A stretch of DNA of 64,000 bases, taken from Cyanophora paradoxa (lineage: Eukaryota; Glaucocystophyceae; Cyanophorales; Cyanophoraceae). The stretch covers positions 49,444-113,443 of the forward strand of contig QPMI01000247.1 of the NCBI GenBank assembly GCA_004431415.1. Reading direction: 5' to 3'. Shown here piece by piece: positions 21,854 to 33,000 of this stretch; the first letter of the stretch is position 1; each line of letters begins with the position of its first letter. The position numbers were made by a program, and so were the translations under genes. The notes under the pieces are model-generated. The model did not search any database, was not told the DNA's origin, and saw only the letters and a list, made by a program, of their open reading frames with translations.

Positions 21854-23925
21854 TCAGGCGTCGGCGGGGCCGGCGTCGGCGCCGAGGGAGGCCTGGTCCT
21901 TGAGGATGGACTGGAGGGAGCGGACGAGCTCCATGTCCCCCTCCGCCTCCGCCACCTGCCGGGCACCCCGCGCTCGCTCAGCTGTCCCACGCCGCCCTCC
22001 CCGCTCCCCCTCCCCCTCGCCCGCGCACCTCGGCAGCGGCGGAGAGGGCGGTGGTGCACCAGACGGCCGAGGAGACGCCCGTCTTCTTGCACGGCCGCTC
22101 GAACAGGTTCTTGTTCAGCCGCTTCACGACCTGCGGGGCGGCCTCAGCTGCGGCAGACGCCCAGGGCGCCCGCCTGGGCCGGCTCGCCTGGTGGATGGAG
22201 GAGTTGGGGTTGCCCTCCACGCGCCGCCGCGCCTCCCGAATCTCCTGCAGCAGCTCCTGCGCCGGGGCGGTGTCAGCAGAGGCGCGGGGCGGGGCGGCGG
22301 GGGCGGGGGCGCCTGCTCGTCGAAGCGGGCGATGGGGGAGATGCGGCGGGCGCGCTGCAGGGCCGAGAGGCCCCGCACGACGATGTCCCACCGGTCCAGC
22401 GAGTTGATCTTGCGGAAGGGCCACCTGCCGGGCGCGACCGTCAGAGGAGGGGTCGGGCGGGGGCGGGGGCCCGGGCGGACCGGGCGACGCCGAGGGTGCG
22501 GCAGACGCGCTTGAGGCGGGTGGTGGACCAGCCGAGGCGCTCCGCGGCGTCCTCGGAGGAGAGGTGGAAGAGGGCGGCGAGCTCGCCCAGCTTCACCGGC
22601 TTCGCCGCCGACGAGGACGACGACGCCGCCTCCCCCTCCGGCTCCGCCTCCGCCCCCGCCTCCCCCCGCTCCTCCTTGGGCCGCGCGAAGACCGGCGTCG
22701 CGTTCGACTGCGCCGGGCCCATCGGCGAGGGCCGCGCCGCGGACCGCGGCGTGCCGCCCGAGCCGCGCGGCGTGCCGCCGGAGCCGCGCGAGGGCCGCGG
22801 CGCGTGCCGCTGCGCGTTGGGCGGCGCCGGCACGTCGGGGATGGCGAGGGCCAGGCGGGGCATGTTGCCGTAGGGGACGTGGGCGTGGGCCATGGCCGCC
22901 CCGAAGGGCCCCGCCGCCAGCTGCTGCCCGTCGCACGCGCAGTCTCCCGGGCGCCGGAGGCCGCACACGCCGCAGTGCGGCTGCGACGGCATCTGCTGCC
23001 CCATCCCGTTCGCCGCCGGCGCCCCGGCCTGTTCGTGTGCGCCCCATCTGCTGTTCATGTGCGCCCCGCCGGCCGCCGCCGGCCCGGCCTGCATCGGCTG
23101 CTCGGGGCCGCAATCCTCCCCCGCCGCCGCCGCCGCGCTTGGGTCGAAGCCCCCGCTCCGCCGCACCGGCTCCTGCCCCTGCGACGCGACGGCCGCGTGA
23201 GCGGCGGCGGGCAGCGGAGTGGGTCGCATCGCACCCACGCGTTCATCTGCTGCTGCATGGGCTGCTGCATCTGCTGCTGCATCTGCTGCTGCATCTGCTG
23301 CTGCATCTGCTGCTGCATGCCGTCGGGGCTCATGCTCATGCCCCGGTACTGCCCGGGCGCCATCATGCGCGGCGCGAAGGCCCGCATGGCGACGGGGCCC
23401 TGGCCCTGCATGCCGCCCATGTGCATGCCGCCCATGCCGGCCGGCTGCGGCTGCTGCATGGGGAAGGCCGACATCGGGTTGTTCAGCACCTCCACGTACG
23501 GCTGGCCTCCAGACTGCTGGAACTGCGGGCGCTCGCAGTGCTCCGGGCAGACGTGGTACTCGGCCGAGGGCGGGCAGCTGCAGGAGCCCGGACCGGGCAC
23601 GACGAAGGCCGGTCCCGGCATGGGCTCCATCATGCGCGGGACCCAGCTCGACGAGAGCGGCATGAACGGGTACGGCCCCGGCGCTCCGTCAGGGGCGGAG
23701 CAGAATGCTGCGGGCGGGGAAGTCGACGTCAGGGCGCTCGGCGGGTTGCTTCCGGGCATCCCGGCTCCGGCAATGTTGCGGGAGGTGCGCACGAGCACCG
23801 GGGATCAGCCCCAGAGAGAAGCGCCGTGAGAACGGAGCGCCCTCGTCGTCCATCGATAGCGGAGTGACGGCGGGCAGCGACGGAAGAGGTCCGGCCAACC
23901 CCATGTTACTGCCCTGCTCCTCCAT
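21854..23925 (-). CDS. RWP-RK domain transcription factor
   Basis: Nuclear transcription factor of the RWP-RK class (the NIN/NLP/RKD superfamily DNA-binding motif). The domain is split by one intron: KLGELAALFHLSSEDAAERL, GWSTTRLKRVCRTLGVA (near 22600-22480) and RWPFRKINSLDRWDIV (near 22430-22385). Start ATG at 23925-23923 (MEEQGSNMGLAGPLPSLPAV). Exon 1 splices in phase 1 across a GTGCTC...CTGACG...CGCAG intron into FCSAPDGAPG. The N-terminal half has two Cys clusters (GSCSCPP with HVCPEHCERP, and CGVCGLRRPGDCACDG), a Met/Gly/Gln-rich stretch and a perfect MQQQ repeat. Low-complexity Pro/Ser follows, then the RWP-RK domain and a helical C-terminus (ELLQEIREARRRVEG, VVKRLNKNLFERPCKK) ending SLGADAGPADA. 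No PB1 or GAF-like NLP domain is visible, so it is nearer RKD-type. Nitrogen or gametogenesis roles seen in green plants are not shown here. Confidence 0.9.
23236..23317 (-). repeat. CAGCAGCAGATG repeat encoding MQQQ repeats
   Basis: A 12-bp unit (CAGCAGCAGATG on the coding strand) is repeated about six times and encodes tandem Met-Gln-Gln-Gln in the RWP-RK protein. It is a likely length-variable polyglutamine-type activation segment. Confidence 0.85.
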
Positions 23926-25379
23926 TTCACAGAACGGCTGGGCGAGGGACGGCAGAGGCTGCCAGTTTGAGGGACGGCAGAAGCCGCCTTGCGCTGAGAT
24001 GAGCAGCAAACCTGTCTCCGCCCTGCGTGCAGGAACAAAACCATGATAAGCTCTGAGCGGATCCTTGAACTCGGAGCAGACGGCACCGGAACTGCGGGTC
24101 CTCCTCCCCCGGCCCGACGACGATGTTGGGAGCCAGCCCGACGTCGATAGCAGATCGTGAGAGCGGCTTCTGTAGACTCTGAGAGTTCCGAAGTTCGATC
24201 ACTCGGCGGTCGTCGCTGGATTGACCAACTAGCCGATGCGCGCACCAAAATCTCGCTGGTTACGACATGATGAGAGCACGACGGCACGCTCGGAGCTCAA
24301 GCGAGGTGACCGAGATATACGCAATCTTCTTAGCGCCTGCTTGCCCAAAGATCCCGGACCGGCGGACAGCAGTGCGCCTGTCCAGCACCGTGGGCCGTGG
24401 CACCTGCTAACAAGCGCACTGTTCGACCCTCCTTCTCGGGGTGGGGTACGCGTAAAAATTCAGCCCAGAATCAAAAGGCAGTCAGTTCGGAACCCCATGC
24501 AAAAGCAGACTGCAGCGTGGCGTTTTGAGCAAGCAAGCGACGCGCGTCGCGACTCGCGATCGATATCGCGACGCCTACGTGCGCATGCTCAGTGTGAGCT
24601 CGAGACTGTGCACGTGTGCCACACTGCCAGCTGCAGTGTGATTACTACTGATTAGGGACAGTGATCATGATCATGAGTACGTATACGTACTGCATAGCAG
24701 TGCATACGCGCGCGTGCCGCACAATCGGCGCACATGGTACTACGGTACATGCCACATGCGCGCATGCTTATGCAAGTTAACGTTAACGTTGGGACTCAGG
24801 GACTCTAAATTAATAAACTAGTTCCGAAGTTCCGAAGTTCAACGATTGCCAAGTTGGGACGTCGACTCTCATTTGTACATGTAGGGCTCTTGATCATGAG
24901 CCATGCATATGGCTGGGAGTCGTGCTGACTCATGGATGAATTAAAGCTGACCATCATGGCATGGGCCACCAGGGCCAGGGCCCAGGGGCCTAGGCCGGGC
25001 CCCGGGTGGTCCCGGGGTGGACCCTGGGAGGGGAGGCTGGGACGTCGACTCCAGCCTGGGACCGTCGGGGGCTCGGAGGCTGAGTCGGAGCTCGGATCCG
25101 CCGCGGTGCACGTGCACGTGCGCGCTTCGGATATCGATTCGATCCGATGATCGATATCGATTCCCGAGCTCGCGATCGAGCTCGAGAGTCAGCAACCCTG
25201 GAGCTCAGGGCCTCGCGGGGCTCTCTCACATCATCACGCATGCGCGGTGACACGCGTACGTGTGTACTACGGTACGCGTAGCGGCAGTTGAAATTAAACA
25301 GACCGTCGGAGAACGCCCGAACAAAGCGGTCGCGGAGCTCGGGCGCCCATCGCGTTTGGATCCTGTGACTGATTCTTGT
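23926..25379. other. Long spacer upstream of RWP-RK, downstream of RING/TRAF gene
   Basis: About 1.45 kb. The first 300 bases are open upstream of the RWP-RK start and probably hold its 5' UTR. From about 24640 it is a mosaic of short palindromes: TGATCATGATCA at 24662-24673, TGATCATGA at 24891-24899, GTTAACGTTAACG near 24777, ATCGATATCGAT near 25130-25160, and GTGCACGTGCACGTG near 25107. No convincing gene. Confidence 0.5.
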
Positions 25380-28300
25380 CTAGCGGCGCCGGCCGCGGAC
25401 GGGGGCGGCGGGCGGGGTCGGGGCGGCCGCGGGGGCCGCGCTGCCCGCGCTGTGCATGGCGCAGGGGGCCTGCCGGAGGAGCACGCGTGCGTGAGTCGGG
25501 GAGGGGGAAGGAATGCGAGGGGGGTACGTGCCTGCGGCTTCACCAGGTAGTTGTCGTAGAGAGAGAGGGCGCAGCAGAGGACGACGATTCCGAGCACCAG
25601 CACCGTCGCCCACCTTTTTTTTTGGGGGGGGGGTGAATTGGGGCCTCGGGGGGGGGGGGGGGGGGGAGGGAAGAGGGGGTCGGACGGCTGCGCACTCGAC
25701 CGTCTTCCAGAGGAGCCAGCGCCAGGAGCCGGGGGGACGGGGGCGTCCGGGGGGCTCCCGCCCGGGGTACAGCCGGCGGCCTCCAGGACACGCTCCTGGG
25801 CGCTGGGAGAGCAGGTCTCGGCCTCGCGCTCGCCCGCCGGCCCGCGCCCCTCCGCGCCGCCCTCGCCGCGCGCCCGCGCCGCCTCGGCCTCGGCGCGCGC
25901 CGCGGCGGCGGCGGCGGCGGCGGCGGCCTGGCACTGGCGGAGGCGGCGCTCGGCGTCGCCCTTGCGGCGGCGCGCGTCGGCGAGCTCCGCCTCCGCGATC
26001 TCGAGCGCCGCCTTCCGCTCCTCGCTCTGCTTCCGGTGCTTCTCCGCCCGCTCCTCCGCGCGCGCCTGCCCGCCCTCCGCCGCCGCCAGGCCCCGCCGCA
26101 GCGCCGCCAGCTCCGAGTGCGCCGGCACGCCCCTCCCGCGCCCGCGGCGCCTGCGCCGCCCCTGCCCCTCCCCCCCGCCCTTGGAGGAGTCGCCGTCGCC
26201 GCCCTTGCCGTCCCGCGCCTCCCGCGCGGCCGGCGCTGACGTGCCGCCGCCGTACGAGCCGGCCCGCGGGCCGGCCGCCGCCGCCGCCGCCGCCGGGCGG
26301 CGCAGGGCCCGCTCGAGAGGGTGAGGCCGAGCAGGGGCACGCGCAGGGGCCCGCCGGGACGCCGAGGAGCGGCGCGAGGCGGGCCAGGGCCCACGCCGTG
26401 AAGAGCGCGAAGAGCAGGGCCGCCGCCGCCCCGGCCGCCGCCCCCGCCCAGCATCCCCCCGCGCCCTCGCCCTTGCGCTTGCCCCGCCCCGCCGCCGTCT
26501 GCAGGCTGCGCGGGGACGCCGTCGGCGTCGGCGCGGGGCGGAGCGGGGCGCGGGCGAGGCCTCTGGCAGAGACGGGCGCGCACTCCTTCTGGAGCTGGGC
26601 GATGGTCTTCTCGTGCTGGAGGAGCGTCGCGCGCAGGCTGTCGGCCTGCTTGCCGCGCTGCGCGAGCTCGTCCTTCGCCTTGCGGGCCGCCTCCTTGGCC
26701 GCCGCCTCGCGCTCGCGGCACTTGGCGGCGCCGGCCTCCAGCTCCGCCTCCTTCCGCACCGCCGCGATCAGGCGCGCCTCGGCGTCCGAGAGCGCGTGCT
26801 CCTGCGCCCCGCGTCAGGTTCGAGCTCGGATTCGATCGGGTCGAATGCTCGGCTCGCCTTCTCGTAGAGCTCCTTCTGGAGGCTGGCCACGGCGCGCCTG
26901 CGCTCCGCCAGCTCCTTCTCCAGCGCCGCCTCCCGCTCGCTCCGCGCCTCCTTCGCTTGCGCGGCGGCGGCGGCGGCGGCGGTCCCGGCGGCTGCGGCCT
27001 TGGGCGGGGCGGCGGCGGCCGGCAGCGGCGCCGGCGAGGCCGCGGGGATGAGGAGGGCGACGACTTCGAGGCCGGGGCGGCGCCCGGCGGCTGCTGCGCG
27101 GTCCCTGGCGCCGCCGGCGGCGCCCCGCGGCCCATCGGGGGCACGCCGCGGCCGGCGGGGCCGGCGGGCGGGCGGCCGGGGGCGGGCGGCGAGGGGCGGC
27201 GGCGTGGCCACCCCGTTCGCCACCGGGCCCCGCACGGCCGGCGCGGCCGGCGCCGGAGAGGGCGCGGCGGAGCGCGGGGTCGGGGCGGGGCTCGGCCGCG
27301 GGGAGTCCTGCGCCGCCGCGCCGCCGCCGGCCGCCCGGCGCGCGCCCGGAGCCGCCGCACCCGCCGCCGCCGGCTGGCCCGGGGCGGGGGAGCCGGCGCG
27401 GAGCCTCCTCAGCTCCTCCTCGGCCGCCCGCAGCTGCCCGCCCTTGATCGCGAGCTCGCGCTGCAGCGCGTCCACTCTGCCGCCCGTAAGCAGAGGGAGC
27501 GGGGGAGGGCAGGCGGAAGAAGCGGGGGGTACCGGGCCTTCTCCTGCTCGACGAAGAAGGCGAGGAGCTTGGCGTGCTCCTTGGCGCCGGCGTGGGAGGG
27601 CACGGAGAGCCGCGGCAGCTGCGGGGCGGTCGGGCGCCGGCGTGGCGGGGCGGGGCGGAGGCCGGGGTGCGGGGAGGGGCACCTGGACTTGGCAGCCGAT
27701 GGGCTTGAAGGGGCACTCGCACGGGACGAAGTCGCAGACCTCGGTGTGCGCGGCCAGCGCCGCCTTCCCGAACGTGCCGCAGAGCTTCCCGCCGAAGGGG
27801 CAGTCCACCGTGCACGCCGAGCGACGGTGCGCCTGCGCGGCGCGCTCGCTCGCTCGGCGCGCGCGCGGCGGCCCCGCGCGCGCGCGAAGAGAAGCGGGCC
27901 GCGGACCTCTATCTCGCTTGCCGGCACCGCGTCCCCGCAGAGCGGGCAGGATATGCGACGGTTCGGGCACTGCGGCGGCGAGCGTCAGCGGGCACACGGC
28001 CAAGGCGGGGACGGGGGCGGGGGCGGTTGCGGGCGGCCTGCCTCGATGCGCTGGTGCGCGTCGAGGACGCGCCGCTGCATGGCGCGCTGGCAGCCGTCGC
28101 AGCGGACGGCGGCGAAGCCGCACTGCGCGAGGTGCGCGTCCGCCTCCGCGGGGCTCCCCCGCCACGCGCACGACGAGTCAGCGCCGCCGGTCGAAAGGAC
28201 GGTCGTCTCGCATCGCATCTGCATGTTGTTGTAGAGCTGAGAGAGGATGGAGACAGCCTGCGCGGCGCGCGCGCGGCGGAGTCGGCGGGCGGGCACTCCG

Positions 28301-28514
28301 CAACGCTCGCGCGGCACGGCGAACCGCAATGGGCACGACGCGGTCCACCGCGCCGCGGCAGATGGGGCAGCTGGTGAGAGATCCCTTCGATCCAGCAGCC
28401 GCTCCCCAGCAGCCTGAGCAGAACCTGCGGAGGCGCGGCGTGATTCCGGAGTTGGCAACCGCGGAGCGCCTCCAAATCTCACATGTGGCAAAGAGAGAGG
28501 GGAGCGCTCTCGTC
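25380..28514 (-). CDS. RING and TRAF-type zinc-finger protein with coiled coils and C-terminal membrane segments
   Basis: Putative membrane-anchored E3 ubiquitin ligase. N to C: the C-terminal half of a RING finger (FCSGCWG...LTSCPICRGAVDRVVPI, near 28420-28330); its first Cys pair is not clear, possibly in an unresolved first exon. TRAF-type zinc fingers follow: CETTVLSTGGADSSCAWRG, HLAQCGFAAVRCDGCQ, then ACTVDCPFGGKLCGTFGKAA and CDFVPCECPFKPIGCQVQV. Then come coiled coils (AKLLAFFVEQEKAR; ELAIKGGQLRAAEEELRRLR; EKELAERRRAVASLQKELYE; LLQHEKTIAQLQKEC), Pro/Ala-rich linkers, a hydrophobic segment GAAAALLFALFTAWALARLA (near 26430-26370), another basic/acidic coiled coil (ELAALRRGLAAAEGGQ and on), and a second membrane span TVLVLGIVVLCCALSLYDNY (near 25610-25550). 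The end is inferred at TAG 25380 after GRRR via a possible GC-AG intron. One gene or two adjacent genes cannot be fully separated by eye. Confidence 0.65.
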
Positions 28515-28892
28515 TGACACATCCCGCGACGAAAGCAGCACTGGGTCACGGCAGACCTGCGGCGAGCGCCAGGTTCAGCGGCCGCCGCCGTGCGCGTCGG
28601 CTAATGACTTGGCGCCGTCGCTAGCGGCGCCGCGCCAGTCGCACCTGAAGGCATAGCGCGCAGATGGTCTGCGATGGCGGGCTATGAACGAAGAGGCTCT
28701 CTGCGAGTGTGGATGGTCGCACATTCAAACACTGAGCGCCGCCGAGCGCCAAGCGGCCGGTGCAGATAGCTCACCTTGGAATCCGCTATGGCCTGGCGCG
28801 CTCGGCGCGCCCGGCGGCGACATCCGTGGCGCCCGGACGTCCTCGCCCCGATACCCCTTCTACGGCAGTTCCCCCCTTTGTCGACGTCAACG
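28515..28892. promoter_or_regulatory. Divergent spacer, RING/TRAF gene and F-box gene
   Basis: About 380 bases between start sites of genes transcribed apart. GC-rich, with no clear core promoter motif and no RNA gene seen. Confidence 0.4.
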
Positions 28893-29883
28893 ATGAGCGC
28901 GGGCCTTTTAGACCTCCCTACTGAGCTCCTCGTGCAGGTACGATGCTGCACCGGGCGCGCGGGGTCTAACTGCCGGCGCTCGTCTAACTGCGGGCGGCGG
29001 AGGCAGATTCTGGCTGAGCTGCGCGACCTGCGCGACATCAATGCCGCGTGCGAGGTGCTGTTCGTTTCGCACGCTCTCTACGCGCGGCTGCGCGTCGCTC
29101 TCGTCGAGGGCTCCGCGCTGCTCTCCTGGCGCGCAGACGTGCCGGGCGCTGTACGACGCGGGGAGCAGTAATGCGCTGTGGCGTGGCATGGTGGAGGCCT
29201 TCATGAGCGAGCAGCGGAGCTCCAGCGACATGCGGCGTGACCTGCCGGCTCTCTTTCATGCTTCGCTCAAGCTGCCCTCCTTCTGGCGCTCGCTCGTGAA
29301 CCTCTGCGCGAACGCCACCGTCGACCAGGCGAGGAACAATGCGCTCCTCCTCTTCTTCACGGGTGCGGGCAAGCCCCTGCAGCTGGCACCGGCCTCGGCG
29401 ACTCTGCCGATGCTGAATTTGATCCCGTGCGGCAGACCCGAGCGACTCGGTGGCGGGCGTGCTGCTGAGCGAGGCGCGGCTGCAGTGGTGCCGGGAGCGG
29501 GCGCTGGCGGCGCCGGACCCGCGCCCCGGGCACCGGGCCGTCGCGGCCATCGCCGGCGAGCTTGCGGGCCGCGTCCAGTCCGAGGCGCGCGGCCCGGCAC
29601 CGGCCCAAGCCTGGCAGCCCGGCCCGCCAGCCGCAGCCCCCTTTCTGACGGCGGCCTTGGCGTACGCACGCAGATCCTCGTGCGGCGCGGGGCGGCCCCG
29701 CGGGCCGACTTCGTCGAGGTCGTCCTGTGCGCACGCGCCGCGCCGCTCGTCGGCTCGCATCGAGCTCCGGCTGAGCCGGCGCCGCGCAGGTGCGGGGCGG
29801 TGTCGACCGTCCTCGAGCGGGAGCTGCAGCGGCTGGCGGATGAGGAGGAGGAGGGCGCAGTCGCGAGCGCGCCTCTCAGCTAG
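28893..29883 (+). CDS. F-box protein
   Basis: Start ATG 28893. Exon 1 (MSAGLLDLPTELLVQ) splices over an intron with two TCTAACTG branch-like motifs into ILAELRDLRDINAACE. A second intron (GTGCTG...GCGCAG) then joins TCRALYDAGSSNALWRGMVE. Together this is a complete F-box (residues 5-55), which would bind SKP1 in SCF ligases. The body has FHASLKLPSFWRSLVNLC, a small-residue-rich section with VAGVLLSEARLQWCRERALA, and a final part (ADFVEVVLCARAAPL, VLERELQRLADEEEEGAVAS) ending at TAG 29881-29883. No recognisable WD40, kelch or LRR substrate domain was seen, so the target is unknown. At least four introns. It converges with the subtilase gene 140 bp downstream. Confidence 0.8.
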
Positions 29884-30021
29884 CGCTCGGCTGTAGCTGG
29901 CGGGCGGCGTCCGAGCCAAATCGAAATGCACATACTGCGAATCACAGTAGAAACAACATGCGGATAGGCTAAGATGGATAATACCTGAAAAAGGGCCGGG
30001 ATAGGAACCCCGGCCCGGGGC

Positions 30022-33000
30022 TCACGAGTGGCGGCGGGCGAGGGCCAGCGCCAGGGCGGCCGTCACGAGCGCCACCAGCCCCGTGCCGAGCGCGCCCAGC
30101 GGCCGCGCGGCGGCACCGCCGGGCGCCCCCGACGTCTTCGACGAGGAGGAGGAGCCGGTGGTGCCGGAGGAGGGGAGGGTCGTCGGGGGGGTAGACACCG
30201 CCGAGATCGACGTCGAGAAGGAGACGGCGCTCGAGAACGAGGCGGGGCCGGCGACGGCGTACCCCTTGCCGAGGGTGTACCCCGCCACGACGAGCTTGTT
30301 GAGGGCCTCGTCGAGGGCCTGCTCGGTCGTCTGCACGGGGAGCGACGCGTCGGAGCGGGTGGCAGTCGCGGCGCCCGCCTTGGGGAAGTAGGCCGTCATC
30401 ATCGAAGGCCGCAGGTCGAAGACCACCTGATAAGAGAATGTAAGTCGGATTCTCATTACGCTCTATAGAAGAATAAGAATTCGAAGACCTTAGTAGAGCC
30501 CCTGGTCATCTCGATGACGTTGACGGGGGAGGGCATGGAGGCGGCGACGTCGGCGGGGATGCCGAGGTCGGCGGCGAGCTTCCCCGCCCACGCCTCGTAC
30601 GTCGCCGCCGTCCAGTCCGCCTCCGCCAGCGGCTTCGCGAGCGTCACCGTCACCGTCTTCGACGAGCCGGCGAAGGTGTTCGTCGCCGGGTCTGACGGGG
30701 GGAGGGGCGTGAGGAGTGGGGGGGGGAGGGGGCGCGGGGGGCGCACAGGGCGGGAAGGCGTCGCCGTTGACGATGCCGTTGACGCAGGTCGGGCGGGAGG
30801 GCTTGAAGCCCTGCGCCAGGGGCACCTCCACCAGGCTATCCCCCGTCTGAAGGGGGGGGGGGGGGGGGGGGAAGCCTCAGGGTAAGAGAGAGGGGGGGAG
30901 AGAAAGCTTGGCGTGTTGGGGCACGGACCACGACGAGGGCGAAGGCCTGCTGCGTGATCCCGTTCTGGTCCTGCACCGCCACGCCCGTCCCCCGCACCAC
31001 CACCGCGTACCGCCTGCGTGTGGGGGGCGCCTCTTAGGGACGCGAAGTGGGAGGTGGGATGGGGCGCGGGTCGGCGGGCCCGTAGGTGGTGCCGTCGGCG
31101 CGGGTGAAGGTCGCGCGGGGCGTCAGCACGATCTTCTCCACGTTGTTCGTGCGGTCCGCCGACTGCGGGGCGAGAGGGGAGCAGAGTCAGCGCGGGGCGC
31201 ACGCGGGGGGAGGCGGGTGGAGGGGGGCGTCGAGTCGCACCGTGCGGCGGTTGGGGTAGAACTGCGGAGCGGGGCGGGGCGGGGCGGGGCGGGGCGGGGC
31301 GGGGCACGCGGCGTCAGCGGCAGGGCGCCCACGGGCGCGGCGCGAGCGTCGGGAGGGGGCGCGGCCGACCATAGGGACGAAGCCCTGCGAGGCGGGGCGG
31401 CGCAGGTGAGCAGCCGGAGCCCGGAGGGGGATGGGGGGGCGGGGGGGGGCGGGGGGTACCGGGTTCGCCTCCTTGACCTCAAGGTCGAGATCCTGCGGGG
31501 ACGAGCGGCGTCGGTCGGCTACGGGGGCGGCGCGGGGGGTACGGGCAGACGTTGACGAGGGTGTTGGCAGCGCTGGCGGTGCCGGGAGGGTCCGTCCAGA
31601 CGAGGGTCACGCTGAAGGGGGGTACCGCGTCACTCGGGCGGTAGCGGGAAGGAGCGCGGGATCGGGGGGCGTACACGAAGTCGCGCTTGCCGCCGACCTC
31701 GAAGAAGTATTGCTGCGGGGTACCGCGATCAGAAGAAAGGGAGGGAGGGGTACGGGGAGGGGCGGGAGGTGGCGGCGCCTTCTCGCCGCAGCGGGGGACG
31801 TTGTCGTGGTACAGCTTCAGCTTGAAGGCGCTCTCGGGGCTACAGGGGCGTGAGGCGAGCGGTCGCCCGGGGAAGCGGGGGGTACGGCCTCACAAGTAGA
31901 GGACGTTCGAGAGGCGCGGGGCGCCGAAGCCCTGCTTGAAGTCGGGGGGCGAGTCCAGCGCTGCCCCGCCGTCAGAATGAAAGGAAAGGAAAGGAAAGGA
32001 AAGGAAAGGAAAGGAAAAGGGCGGCGCGCGCGCACTCTCGCCCTTGGGGCCCTTGGTGACGGGTACGGTGCTGTGGATCATCATCGCCTTGATGAGCGCC
32101 GCGGGCGGGGCGGCCATCGCGTTCGCCGCGGTCTTGATTCCGGAGGGGTACCAGCCCTCGACGAGGTACTGGCGGACGAGCGCCGCTGTGCCGGCGGCGA
32201 TCGGCGTCGCCATCGACGTCCCGTACATGCCCTTCACTGCGCCGATCGGAGTCGGTCAGTTCGGATCAGATCAGATCGCTCAGATCAGATCCGAGCGCAC
32301 GGCCGCAGTTCATGGAGGTGACGTCGCCGTCCGAGGCGGCGGACTGGATGTTCGAGCCGGGGGAGGCGATGTCCGGCTTGTACCGCATGTCCCCCGTCGG
32401 GCCCTGCAGGAGGGAGCCCGCCCTCAGCGAGGTGGCATTTTAGATGAGAAGAGAAGAGAGGGGCGGGCCTGGGAGGAGAAGGAGGCCATCTTGATCGCGC
32501 CGGTGGACGAGAGCACGTCCAGCGCCCCCACCTGCCGGGCCCCGCGGCGGGCCCGCCTCAGCGCCCCGCTCCTGTCCTGTTCTTCCCCTCTTCCATTTGT
32601 TCCGCACCGAGAGGCAGTTCTTGCATGTCGCGGGGCTTCCGACCGTCCTCGCCCCGTACGAGCCGTCGTTGCCGGCGGCGAAGAGCACGAGGAAGTCGGG
32701 TTTCTGGCCCCCGCCCGCCGTCAGAGCCGGGGCGGGGCTCTCCAGAGGGGGCCGGGGGCCGGGGCGCGGGGCGCACGAGCCACATGAAGCGGTCGACGAA
32801 GAGGGGCTGCGAGTCGTACTTGTTGCAGTAGGTCATGTCGGCGCCGGGGGGCGCGCAGCCCCAGGAGTTGGTGTGGATGCGCGCCCCCAGGTCGTACGCG
32901 GCCTGCAAGTCCATCGAGGCGGGGATCGCCAGCCCCTGCGCGCGCCCCGCGCGCCGTGCGTCGAGAACAGACTTCGAGGGGCGGGCAGGGGTACGCGCGC

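Noticed and set aside
23236-23320. CRISPR-like short tandem array
   Set aside because: It is a 12-bp coding microsatellite (MQQQ) without spacers in a nuclear eukaryotic gene.
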